From DATGLE01 sp035294325 (GTDB taxonomy: Bacteria > Chloroflexota > Ktedonobacteria > Ktedonobacterales > Ktedonobacteraceae), in assembly GCA_035294325.1 (NCBI GenBank), contig DATGLE010000086.1, positions 1 through 21,324 of the forward strand: DNA of 21,324 bases, written 5' to 3'. The position numbers were made by a program, and so were the translations under genes. Below are positions 12,915 to 20,331 of this stretch, piece by piece (the stretch's first letter is position 1; the number at the start of each line of letters is the position of its first letter). The notes under the pieces were generated by a model. It did not search any database. It was not told where the DNA came from and worked only from the letters and a program-made list of their open reading frames with translations.

Positions 12915-14384
12915 TCATTCAGGTGGTTCTGTATGTATAACGACGGAACCTAGCTGCGGGTAAGCCTGGCGCAAGGCGCGTTTGATTTCCTCCGCCAGCA
13001 CATGGACCTGGCTCAAGGGAGCGTGAGCGGCGAAGGTAGTATGTAGTACCAGGTCGAGTTCATTGGTAGAACGATGGTCCTGCCCATCAAGGTCCCCGCT
13101 TTTCGGGCATGAACGGTAGAGATGGACCTCGTGAGCGCTGCCGGGGCCGGCGATGCGGTCAGCGATCTGGCAGATTCGCTCGGCCAGATCGCTATATTGC
13201 TGCGTCACATCCTGGCGGTGTACAACCGCGCTCGTCGGTGCCTCCAGGTGCGTCGTCACACGGCGCAGTTGCTGGTTGCTCTGGAGCACGGCCTGCTCCA
13301 ACTGCGTCGCTACAGCATGGGCCTCTTGCAAGTCCATATTATCATGAACCTCCAGGTCAAAATCGGCCTCTAATTGCCCGCTGACCTCGCGCACATGGAT
13401 ATCGTGGGCGTGCACTCCCCGCGCTTCCGCCAGATAATGGATCTGGTCCGTGACTGTTTCTGTAGGAGAAGCCGTCGGCTCAACATGCACCACAACATCA
13501 ACCTCGGCCTGTGGTGAGTTCGCATGTGTAGCGTCTATTACAGCCTGCTCGACGCGCTCGGTAAGTGTATGAGTTCGCTCGAAGGTGAGCGTGCGCGGGG
13601 CGGCGATAATCACGTCCGCGAAGAACTTATTGCCCGCGCGCCGGATGCGGATGCGTCTGACTTCGGTAACGTCTTCGAGGCGTGCAAGTTCAGCCTGCAC
13701 ACGCGTCGCCAGTTCGACGGGCGAGTGATCGAGCAGCGCATCTATCGTCTCGCGCGTCAGGCGCAGGCTGACCCAGATCACAATTGCCGAGACGCCCAGT
13801 GCGGCCACGGCATCGGCCTGGCCCAGCCAGGCCGGCAACTTGAAGCGCGCCGTCAGGAAGACGATGAGCAGGCCGGCAATCACGACCACCGAACTCCAGA
13901 TATCGGTACGGAAATGGAGCGCGTCCGCTTCAAGAGCCTGGCTGCCGAGCTTGCGAGCGACGCGCAGCAGCACCCGCGAGCGTGTAATATCGACGCTGAT
14001 CGAGACCAGCATGACAAGGAATGCCCATATGTTGGCGTCAACGTGCCCGGTGTGAAAGATAAGGCGCTGTATGGCCTCATAGATCACCCAGACGGCGGTG
14101 ATGAGCAGCAGTCCGGCCTCAAAGAAAGCGGAGAGGTTCTCGACTTTGCCGTGGCCGTAGTTGTGGGTAATATCGGCGGGCCGGTCCGCGACGCGCACCG
14201 CGAAGAAGGTCATTAATGCGGCTACCAGGTCCAGGCCGGAGTGCGCGGCTTCAGCCAGGATGCCCAGGCTGCCGGTGAGCAGCGCGACGACGATCTTGAG
14301 GCCGGTCAGACCAATAGCAGCCCCCACCGATGAGAGCGCTACAACGGTCTTTTCGTGGTGGGATTCATTGGTGTAGGTTGACAT
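12915..14384 (-). CDS. Cation diffusion facilitator with three tandem C-terminal domains
   Basis: A 489-residue metal/proton antiporter of the CDF family (Zn, Fe, Mn or Co efflux across the inner membrane). Six membrane segments lie within about residues 12-210. The transport site is present: His48 and Asp52 (AEAAHSGLD) in TM2 and His157 and Asp161 (DALHFRTD) in TM5, with HNYGHGKVE (74-82) between. Usual CDF proteins have one cytosolic dimerisation domain and total about 300 residues. Here there are three related stretches, about 222-304, 305-383 and 390-489, each ending in a similar strand (VVVHVEP, VTTHLEAP, VVIHTEPPE). GGAG lies five bases before the ATG and a promoter at 14456-14484. The His/Asp pairs suggest zinc-type selectivity, but the metal is not decided. 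Confidence 0.9.
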   Translation of the reverse strand: MSTYTNESHHEKTVVALSSVGAAIGLTGLKIVVALLTGSLGILAEAAHSGLDLVAALMTFFAVRVADRPADITHNYGHGKVENLSAFFEAGLLLITAVWVIYEAIQRLIFHTGHVDANIWAFLVMLVSISVDITRSRVLLRVARKLGSQALEADALHFRTDIWSSVVVIAGLLIVFLTARFKLPAWLGQADAVAALGVSAIVIWVSLRLTRETIDALLDHSPVELATRVQAELARLEDVTEVRRIRIRRAGNKFFADVIIAAPRTLTFERTHTLTERVEQAVIDATHANSPQAEVDVVVHVEPTASPTETVTDQIHYLAEARGVHAHDIHVREVSGQLEADFDLEVHDNMDLQEAHAVATQLEQAVLQSNQQLRRVTTHLEAPTSAVVHRQDVTQQYSDLAERICQIADRIAGPGSAHEVHLYRSCPKSGDLDGQDHRSTNELDLVLHTTFAAHAPLSQVHVLAEEIKRALRQAYPQLGSVVIHTEPPE

Positions 14385-14455
14385 AACAACTCCGACCAGC
14401 CTCCTGATGACTGTTTTTCTGATCTGCTTTAGATCCGCCTTTAGGATACTGCCCT

Positions 14456-14484
14456 ATTCTACGCGATATCGTCAATTACGGCAA
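14456..14484 (-). promoter_or_regulatory. Candidate sigma-70 promoter of the cation transporter gene
   Basis: Minus-strand TTGCCG (14479-14484), 17-base spacer, TAGAAT (14456-14461), giving a leader of about 65 bases. An extra AGGAGG in that leader is too far from the start codon to serve it. Confidence 0.5.
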
Positions 14485-14771
14485 TGGCCGGATACAGGTT
14501 CCGCCGCTCCGCCCATAGTCCCACAAACTTTTGAACATTGTAGGTTGTCGCACTTACGCCTGGCAGAGCAATTCGATTTTTGGCATTACAGCATCCTTCC
14601 CTGATGTTGGGTATTCTGGTGCTGAGGGATCGTTCCAGAGGTGCCTGTCCCAGAGCAGATCGGGACAGCGAGCAGGGCGTTGTCGAGCAGGCCGGGAGAC
14701 GCGCTGAACTGCTGCCAGAGGGCAGTCTTCCACAGGGAAGCCATCTCTATACCTTCAAGGCCGGTGAGTAT
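14485..14771. other. Gap without a recognised gene
   Basis: Between the transporter promoter and the hydrolase stop codon I see only short complementarities (TGTCCC / GGGACA at 14649-14670, CTGCC / GGCAG near 14710). No ORF with family resemblance is visible on either strand, and no terminator with a T-run. Confidence 0.5.
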
Positions 14772-15452
14772 TCAATCAAGCTGTTGGCGCAAGAACGCGA
14801 TGGTGCGCTCCCAGGCAAGACGGGCAGCCCCGGCGTCATACTCAGGGCGGTTCTTCTCGAAGAACCAATGTCTGGTTCCTGGATACGTGTAGACGGTGAC
14901 TGGCCTGCCCGCGGCCTGAAGCTCCTGCTCCATCTGCGCAACCGACTCGGCCGGCTCGAAGGGGTCATCCTCCGCGAAATGAAGGAGATAGGCGGCCTGC
15001 GCTCTGCGATAGTCCAGTCCAGGGTAGGAGCCATAAAAAGTCACGACGGCGGAGACCTCATCGGCCCGGGTGACGGACATGTCCAGCGCGTAGGCGTCTC
15101 CCAGCGAGAAACCAACGAAGGCGAGCTTGCTACGCTCTCCGGCCAGATGGGTCGCGGTATGCTGGCGCAGGATCTGCATCGCTCCTGCGATGTCGCCGCG
15201 CCACCGCTCCACATCCTGATCCAGCGCCGCACCCAGGGCCTGGGCTTCCTCAACGGAGGAGGTCGTCTTGCCGTGATAGAGGTCGGGGGCGAGTGCCACA
15301 AAGCCTGCTTCCGCGAGCTGGTCGCAGACCTCGCGAAACGGCTCCGTCAGTCCCCACCATGCATGCAGGACCAGCACTCCTGGTCCGCTGCCATGTTCGG
15401 GAACGGCCAGATAGCCGCTGACCGTTCTGCCATCAGCCTGAAATTCTTTCAT
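14772..15452 (-). CDS. Dienelactone hydrolase family protein with Ser nucleophile
   Basis: A 226-residue cytosolic alpha/beta-hydrolase of the dienelactone hydrolase (carboxymethylenebutenolidase) family. The fold order is clear: VLVLHAWWGLTEPFRE (26-41, Glu37 in the place of the family glutamate), FVALAPDLYHG (51-61), nucleophile elbow GFSLGD (114-119) with Ser116, acid HFAEDDPFEP (Asp162/163), and His195 in GTRHWFFE. Classic enzymes use Cys in GxCxGG; here it is Ser and the last Gly is Asp. The physiological substrate is therefore open. The ATG at 15452 has AGGAG six bases upstream; the longer frame to 15602 runs through hairpins and is rejected. It follows the GH130 gene on the same strand after 238 bases filled by a palindromic element. 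Confidence 0.88.
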   Translation of the reverse strand: MKEFQADGRTVSGYLAVPEHGSGPGVLVLHAWWGLTEPFREVCDQLAEAGFVALAPDLYHGKTTSSVEEAQALGAALDQDVERWRGDIAGAMQILRQHTATHLAGERSKLAFVGFSLGDAYALDMSVTRADEVSAVVTFYGSYPGLDYRRAQAAYLLHFAEDDPFEPAESVAQMEQELQAAGRPVTVYTYPGTRHWFFEKNRPEYDAGAARLAWERTIAFLRQQLD

Positions 15453-15478
15453 GCGAAACTCCTTAAAAACTTGCGTTC

Positions 15479-15583
15479 GCGCGGCGGAGCCGCGCAATGG
15501 GTGTATATTGTTGTGCAGGGAAACGCGCTTCGCGCGTTTCCCTGCACAACAATATCCATAAGGCGAGGCCGCAGGCGCTCGCC
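15479..15583. repeat. Triple-hairpin element (copy C)
   Basis: 15479-15495: GCGCGGC / GCCGCGC around GGA. 15505-15555: perfect palindrome with 24-bp arms (ATATTGTTGTGCAGGGAAAC...) and apex GCGC-TTC-GCGC (GAA on the minus strand). 15562-15583: GGCGAGGCC / GGCGCTCGCC around GCA, with one bulge. It lies between the GH130 and hydrolase genes, both on the minus strand, and would be transcribed if they share a message. Confidence 0.85.
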
Positions 15584-15690
15584 AGCGACGGTTCCGGTGC
15601 AACTCGCCGTACTGCTCATCTCTTCTTTCACAGGGAGGTGAAACCGGTAACGAGAGTGTATCAGAAAACGCGGTGAAGATCCTTCCGCAT

Positions 15691-16752
15691 TTACCGGTAC
15701 TTCAATGTTGAGAGTATCTCGCTGATTGAGAGAGTGGCGCCGCAAACGACCTGATCAGAGGCTCCGTAATAGATGGTGAGGCGATCACCGTCGGCGACGA
15801 AGCCGTTGGTGAAGATCACGCTGCCGAAAAAGCCATCGAGTTCGTAGTCCATACCCGGCTCCATCAGCGGCTCCTGAGAACGGGCGATCACCTTTGTTGG
15901 ATCGTCCGCGTCGAGAAGCAGCGCGCCCAGGCAGTAGCGGTTATGCTCATCGGCGCCGTGATAAATTTCAAGCCAGCCCTCAGCGGTACGCAAGGGAGAA
16001 GCTCCGGCGCCTACACGTACCGAGTCCCACATCCCCGGGCGCGTCCGCGCGATGCAGATGTGCTCACCCCAGTGCAGCAGGTCGGGCGATTTGCAGAGCC
16101 AGATATGATTGCCGCCGTGTGCCGAAATCGTGGGGCGGTGGAGAGCGAAGTACCCTCCGCCAATCTTCTCCGGGAAGAGCGCGCAATCCTTGTTGTTCGG
16201 GGGCAGTATCATACCGTGGCGCGTGAAATGTTGCCAGTCCTCGGTGCTCATCAGGCCAACGCCAAAGCCGCTGGCTGAGACTGCTGTGTAGGTGAGATAG
16301 AAGCAGCCTTCGATCTCGGTTACGCGGCAGTCCTCGATGCCGAATGCCTCCAGGTCGCCATGCCCCATCAGTGTGGGAACTGCGGCAACCTGGAAGTGTA
16401 CACCATCTGCGCTGGAGGCCAGTCGCAAATGCGAAAGGGTTGTGAGATACGGCCTGCCTTTGTAAATCGCGCCGCGCGGATCGCTCTCGTTATATACGAG
16501 GTCGGGATCGTCCCTGCGAAACTCTATTATTCTGAGGCCGCCGGGGGCCGTTGGATCGAGCACTATCGTGCTGATGGTCTGTTCTTTTTGTTGGGGACGC
16601 TCCGCAACACGCAGCAGGAGCCAGGTCCTGCCTTGAAAACGAAATACACCGGGGTTCAAAAGACACTCGACCACCAGCCCATCCATGCTCGGCCTGACAT
16701 CCCGGGGCAGCAGGATAGGATTGTGCTCGAATCTCTTTGCTACATCTGTCAC
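15691..16752 (-). CDS. GH130 family glycoside phosphorylase/hydrolase
   Basis: A 353-residue five-bladed-propeller enzyme of glycoside hydrolase family 130. Family members mostly phosphorolyse beta-1,4- or beta-1,2-linked mannosides, releasing mannose 1-phosphate inside the cell; some are hydrolases. Visible family features: NPGVFRF (33-39), the EDCRVT motif (140-145) with Asp141 as probable proton donor, NNKDCALFPEKI (186-197) and HRP (205-207), likely for substrate and phosphate. No signal peptide is seen, which fits use of an imported sugar. The start is GTG at 16752 with AAGGAG seven bases before it. It begins 32 bases after the MalF-like permease stop and is the last gene of the transporter operon. 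Exact linkage cannot be told. Confidence 0.92.
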   Translation of the reverse strand: MTDVAKRFEHNPILLPRDVRPSMDGLVVECLLNPGVFRFQGRTWLLLRVAERPQQKEQTISTIVLDPTAPGGLRIIEFRRDDPDLVYNESDPRGAIYKGRPYLTTLSHLRLASSADGVHFQVAAVPTLMGHGDLEAFGIEDCRVTEIEGCFYLTYTAVSASGFGVGLMSTEDWQHFTRHGMILPPNNKDCALFPEKIGGGYFALHRPTISAHGGNHIWLCKSPDLLHWGEHICIARTRPGMWDSVRVGAGASPLRTAEGWLEIYHGADEHNRYCLGALLLDADDPTKVIARSQEPLMEPGMDYELDGFFGSVIFTNGFVADGDRLTIYYGASDQVVCGATLSISEILSTLKYR

Positions 16753-16784
16753 ACTTACGCTCCTTAACAGGTTTGTTTATCAGT

Positions 16785-17693
16785 TTAGTCCCACCCGTAG
16801 TGATGGCCCCATGTTTCCACAATTTTACGTATGACCAGGATCGAGATCAACGTGGCGATGGCGTTGAGCAGCGCAACCGTGGCGCCATAGCCTGCGCGGA
16901 ACTGGTTAAACGCCTGGTAATAGATCTCTAGCTGCCATGTCTGCGTTGCCAGTTGCGGTCCGCCGTTGGTTAGCACGAACGGCTCGGTGAAGATCGAGAA
17001 CATCAGGCCCACGGCCAGGATGAGCGTCGTATAGAAGGCCGGGTAGAGCATGGGCACTGTAATGCGCCAGAAGCGCGTCCACGGCCCGGCGCCATCGATA
17101 GCCGCCGCCTCGTAAAAATCGCCGGGAATGCCCTGGAGGCCGGCCATAAAGATGAGCGCGTAGTAGCCCGCGAACTTCCAGACCATCATCATCGTGATGA
17201 CCAGAATTGCCAGCGTACCATTGCCCAACCAGTCGGGGTTAATATGGAGGGCCGTGCGCAGGAACGTGTCGAAGCCGCTGTTGTAGGAGAGTACGCCGCG
17301 CACAATCAACGAGACGACGACGCCTGATGCCAGGTAGGGCAGGAAGAAGCCGACGGCGAAGAGTGCCTTGAAGCGCGGCAGGTGATGGACGATCAGCGCC
17401 AGGCAGACCGAGGCGACCATGACGAGAGGGATGAAAAGCACCATGTACTTATAGGCGTTGACGAAGGCGGCCAGGACGCGCGGGCTGCTCAATGCCTCCT
17501 TGATGTTCGCCAGTCCGACAAAGACGGGCGTGGGCGAGATCAGATCCCAATCCTGGAAGACCAGGAAGATGCTCCATACGAGCGGAATGAGGAAAAAGAT
17601 GGCTGTGAAAATAAGATAGGGACTGGTAAGCAGCCAGCCTCGCGCCCCATGTCTTATATTGTTGCCCCTTTTCCCGATTGATATACTGACCAT
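16785..17693 (-). CDS. Carbohydrate ABC transporter permease (MalF-like, CUT1)
   Basis: A 302-residue inner-membrane permease. About six hydrophobic helices lie near residues 24-46, 82-104, 110-132, 160-184, 216-240 and 270-290. The EAA loop that contacts the ATPase is at about 195-214: EAAAIDGAGPWTRFWRITVP. The FVLTNGGP stretch after the loop is typical of MalF/UgpA-type proteins. It starts 24 bases after the MalG-like gene. AGGAGG lies 11 bases from the ATG, a little far. It is unusual in following the MalG-like gene; most CUT1 operons have MalF first. It would form a heterodimer with its neighbour. The ATPase must be encoded elsewhere, perhaps shared as MsmK/MalK-type proteins are. Confidence 0.93.
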   Translation of the reverse strand: MVSISIGKRGNNIRHGARGWLLTSPYLIFTAIFFLIPLVWSIFLVFQDWDLISPTPVFVGLANIKEALSSPRVLAAFVNAYKYMVLFIPLVMVASVCLALIVHHLPRFKALFAVGFFLPYLASGVVVSLIVRGVLSYNSGFDTFLRTALHINPDWLGNGTLAILVITMMMVWKFAGYYALIFMAGLQGIPGDFYEAAAIDGAGPWTRFWRITVPMLYPAFYTTLILAVGLMFSIFTEPFVLTNGGPQLATQTWQLEIYYQAFNQFRAGYGATVALLNAIATLISILVIRKIVETWGHHYGWD

Positions 17694-17717
17694 AGCGATT
17701 CCTGCCTCCTCTTACTA

Positions 17718-18626
17718 TCAACGCAGCACGAGCTGTACGCCTTTGACAAAATTGCGGCTGAACGCGAAAAACAAGATCAGGACGGGAAGCGTGAGCATCG
17801 CAGCGGCGGCGTACTGTGGGCCGGGATAGGATGCATAGGAGTTGAAGAGCGTTGCCAGCAGCACGTTTAGCGTCTGCGTTGCCGGGTCTTTGACGACGAT
17901 CAGGTCCCAGAGCAGTTCGGTCCAGCGCGCCATAAAGACGAACAGGAAGATAATCGTGGTGATGGAGCGCGAGATCGGGATCATGATGCGAAAGATGATC
18001 GTTAGCTCGCTGGCGCCATCGAGGCGTGCGGCCTCGATGATCTCGGTTGAGACCGAGCGGAAGAAGCTGGTGTACATAAAGATGGCCCACAGGTCCACCA
18101 GCTTCGGTAGAATCATGGCCCAGTAGGTATTGTAGAGGCCGGCCACGCGAATAATCAGGAACGTCGGCACGAGCAGGATGATGGACGGGTAGAACATCTG
18201 GAAAAGGATGAAGTTGTAGACCATCCTCTGGCCGCGAAAGCGCAGGATGGAGAGCGCGTAGCCGACGATGGCGCCGATGGCTACCACGCTGACACTATCG
18301 ACGACGCTGACCAGTACGCTGTTGAAGAACGCATTCAGCCAGGGTTCGGCCAGGAAACCGCCCCCGGTCCATACCCATTGATACGAGCGGAAAGTCAGGC
18401 TGCTGGGGATCAATGTTTTATCGATCTGGTCCCAGGGCGCCAGCGATTGCACGAACAGGTAAAAGTAGGGCAGGACCATGATCGCCAGCACAGGTATGGC
18501 GATGACGTAGAGGATGGCGGTTCTGGTCAGGCGCCTGCGCCACAGGCTGCTGGCCGCCCTGCGCGCGGCCTCCGGCTGTGCCCTGACGGCGATAGCCACC
18601 CCGGATCCGCTCTGGATTCTTGCCAT
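17718..18626 (-). CDS. Carbohydrate ABC transporter permease (MalG-like, CUT1)
   Basis: A 302-residue permease with a cytosolic N-terminal tail of about 33 residues, a first helix at about 36-60, and an EAA loop EAARLDGASELTIIFRIMIP near 198-217. The helix pattern and C-terminal FVKGVQLV fit the MalG/UgpE/MsmG type. The start at 18626 is chosen because GGGAGG lies eight bases upstream. The longer frame to 18839 would overlap the binding-protein gene and run through a 19-bp-arm palindrome. It lies 118 bases after the binding-protein stop codon; that gap carries a strong hairpin that may lower its expression relative to the binding protein. Confidence 0.92.
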   Translation of the reverse strand: MARIQSGSGVAIAVRAQPEAARRAASSLWRRRLTRTAILYVIAIPVLAIMVLPYFYLFVQSLAPWDQIDKTLIPSSLTFRSYQWVWTGGGFLAEPWLNAFFNSVLVSVVDSVSVVAIGAIVGYALSILRFRGQRMVYNFILFQMFYPSIILLVPTFLIIRVAGLYNTYWAMILPKLVDLWAIFMYTSFFRSVSTEIIEAARLDGASELTIIFRIMIPISRSITTIIFLFVFMARWTELLWDLIVVKDPATQTLNVLLATLFNSYASYPGPQYAAAAMLTLPVLILFFAFSRNFVKGVQLVLR

Positions 18627-18652
18627 AATATTGTTCCTCCCAATAATCCCTT

Positions 18653-18693
18653 TTTCTCCTGGCGCGCCGCCTGCGGCGGCGCGCCAGGAGAAA
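18653..18693. repeat. 19-bp-arm palindrome between binding protein and permease (copy F)
   Basis: Perfect arms TTTCTCCTGGCGCGCCGCC and complement around TGC (GCA on the minus strand). It lies within the operon gap. In the message it would form a very stable stem just after the binding-protein ORF, similar in position to REP hairpins after malE. It is not flanked by the two GC hairpins seen in other copies. Confidence 0.8.
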
Positions 18694-18697
18694 GAAA

Positions 18698-18725
18698 ATG
18701 GGGACACCCCACGCCCCGTCAGGGG
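18698..18725 (-). repeat. 28-bp dispersed repeat, second copy
   Basis: On the minus strand it begins CCCCTGACGGGG and ends GGGGTGTCCCCAT, with two small hairpins. It matches 6126-6153 on the plus strand (CCCCTGGCGGGG... GGGGTGTCCCCAC) at all but about 4 positions. The two sites are in unrelated gene contexts. Confidence 0.65.
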
Positions 18726-18744
18726 AAAAAGCCCCCCGTATCCC

Positions 18745-20061
18745 CTAGCTTGCCAGCATCGGCTGAACGGCGGACTTCCATTTGTTCCATGCCTGGTCGG
18801 GCGGGGCCTGGCCCTTGACCACGGGAATAAGCGCGTCATCGCCCAGCGCTACCTGAATGTCGGTGTATTTTGGCACCTTTATGGGCGGCACTGCATTCGG
18901 TATGTTCTGCGCGAAGGCGTTGAGTTCGGGATGCTGGTCCAGGTACGATTTGAAGATCGGGTTCGTGCTCAGATCGTCGCGAGCCGAGGGCAGGTTGGTG
19001 GTCTGCATCCATTGCAGATCGTGCTGTGGATCCGAGAATACCCACTTGAGGAACTGCCACATCGCTGCCTGCTGATCTGCCGAAGCCTGTTTGTAGATCA
19101 CGACGCCTTTGGCATCGGCGAAAGTTTTGACTGCCTGACCGGCTGGATAGTCGTCAGGCACAGGCGGCGGCGTAAGCACAAAGGTATCGTTGAGCTTCAA
19201 CTGGGGATACTTCTGCGCCCAGGTTGTGAACTGCCACGGGCCGATGATGCTCATCACCGAGACGCCGGTTTCAAACGGATCGGTCACGGTCTGCGTCAGC
19301 AGCAGTTTGTTCTGTTGCAGGTCTCTCAAGAAGCCTAACGTGGCAATGGCTGCCTGGTCGTTAGCGGCGATCTGGTTGCCATTGATGAGGCTCTGGCCGT
19401 TGCTGGCGGCATCGTAGAGGGTGAAGAAGTCGAACCAGCGCTGCCACCAGGTGTTATCTACCAGGCTGGAGTCCGCCCACACGAATTTGTTGAGGAACTT
19501 CTGCTTGAGCTTTTTGCCCATGTCAATGATCTGGCTATAGGTCTGCGGCGGCTTATCGTAGCCGATCTGCTTGAGGATATCGCTGCGCCAGGCGACGAGT
19601 ATCGCGTTGGTGTAGATCGGCAGCACGTAGTGGTGGCCGTCGCTAAATTTCCAGCCCTCGATAGTCTGTTGCATATGACGGGCCGAAATAACGTCATTCC
19701 AACCGGGCATCTCGTCAAGCGCAACAATCGCATGGTCGTTGACGAGCTGGCTGCCAAAGCCGGTAAAGATGTTCTCCGATGCGGTGGGAGCTGTGCCCCC
19801 GGCGAGTGCGGACTGGATGGCGGCCTCTGAGGTTGGCGTCTCGGGCATCGCCCGCACGCTGATCTGGACGCCCTTATGCTGCGCCATGTATGTCTTCGCC
19901 ATGCTGGCCCAGAAAGCCTGCTGCGGTGGGTTAGGCGCGGCCCAGAAGCTAATCGATACGGTTCCGCTCCCGCTCTGACCTCCGGCTCCCCCACATGCAG
20001 TGAGGGCTATACCGGCGATCAGTATGAGCGCTACAGCCCAGGTGATTCTCTTCAGCTTCAT
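18745..20061 (-). CDS. Extracellular solute-binding lipoprotein of a sugar ABC transporter
   Basis: A 438-residue family-1 (MalE-like, CUT1) binding protein. Residues 1-23 are a lipoprotein signal (MKLKRITWAV, hydrophobic core, LTAC with Cys23), then a Gly/Ser linker. The mature part starts VSISFWAAPNPPQQ and shows the usual ANDQAAIATLGFLRDL, GVSVMSIIGPWQF and KWVFSDPQHDLQW segments. Many tryptophans fit sugar binding. AAAGG lies eight bases before the ATG at 20061; a longer frame to 20235 passes through a palindromic element and is rejected. First structural gene of the operon, downstream of the LacI-type regulator. The sugar is probably a mannoside or related beta-oligosaccharide, judged only from the GH130 gene in the same unit. 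Confidence 0.94.
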   Translation of the reverse strand: MKLKRITWAVALILIAGIALTACGGAGGQSGSGTVSISFWAAPNPPQQAFWASMAKTYMAQHKGVQISVRAMPETPTSEAAIQSALAGGTAPTASENIFTGFGSQLVNDHAIVALDEMPGWNDVISARHMQQTIEGWKFSDGHHYVLPIYTNAILVAWRSDILKQIGYDKPPQTYSQIIDMGKKLKQKFLNKFVWADSSLVDNTWWQRWFDFFTLYDAASNGQSLINGNQIAANDQAAIATLGFLRDLQQNKLLLTQTVTDPFETGVSVMSIIGPWQFTTWAQKYPQLKLNDTFVLTPPPVPDDYPAGQAVKTFADAKGVVIYKQASADQQAAMWQFLKWVFSDPQHDLQWMQTTNLPSARDDLSTNPIFKSYLDQHPELNAFAQNIPNAVPPIKVPKYTDIQVALGDDALIPVVKGQAPPDQAWNKWKSAVQPMLAS

Positions 20062-20115
20062 TGCTAATACCTTTCTGCGAGAAGAAGACAGATTAAAATA
20101 CCTTCTACAAGGGTC

Positions 20116-20129
20116 TACTTGAGGAAGTA
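20116..20129. promoter_or_regulatory. Possible operator upstream of the sugar-transport operon
   Basis: A short inverted repeat TACTT-GAGG-AAGTA lies 55 bases before the binding-protein start. It lacks the central CG step usual in LacI-family operators, so this is only a weak candidate. No convincing -35/-10 pair is seen around it. Confidence 0.25.
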
Positions 20130-20142
20130 TCCGATGCCCGGC

Positions 20143-20266
20143 ACCATCGCCTGCTCGCGCCTGCGGCGCTCGTGCTGGGTGCTGGTTGGTGTAGCAAAGG
20201 GAGGCGCTGCGCGTCTTTGCCACACCAACCAGCATGTCTTCTTGTGCGGCGGAGCCGCGCGATGGT
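20143..20266. repeat. Triple-hairpin element (copy D) bounded by 8-bp inverted ends
   Basis: Ends ACCATCGC (20143-20150) and GCGATGGT (20259-20266) are complementary. Inside, on the plus strand: GCGCC / GGCGC around TGC (20157-20169); a long palindrome 20180-20234 with 20-nt arms TGCTGGTTGGTGT..., one mismatch and a 15-nt centre containing GCGCTGCGC; and GCGGC / GCCGC around GGA (20246-20258). The order is opposite to copies B and C. It fills much of the gap between the LacI-type gene and the binding-protein gene. Confidence 0.75.
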
Positions 20267-20331
20267 TGGGGATAACGGAAAAGGCTGACAGGTATAGATG
20301 CTTTGCGTCTATCACCCCCTTCGCTTATGCT

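Noticed and set aside
14485..14771. Riboswitch or T-box leader
   Set aside because: No conserved T-box or known riboswitch core motif was found; only short stems are present.
14580..15641. Plus-strand ORF of 353 codons
   Set aside because: Mostly antisense to the dienelactone-hydrolase-family gene and continues through a palindromic element.
18627..18839. N-terminal extension of the MalG-like permease to 18839
   Set aside because: It would overlap the binding-protein gene and read through the copy F palindrome; GGGAGG supports 18626.
20062..20235. N-terminal extension of the binding protein to 20235
   Set aside because: The extension translates the copy D palindrome; the internal ATG has a Shine-Dalgarno sequence and starts exactly at the lipoprotein signal.
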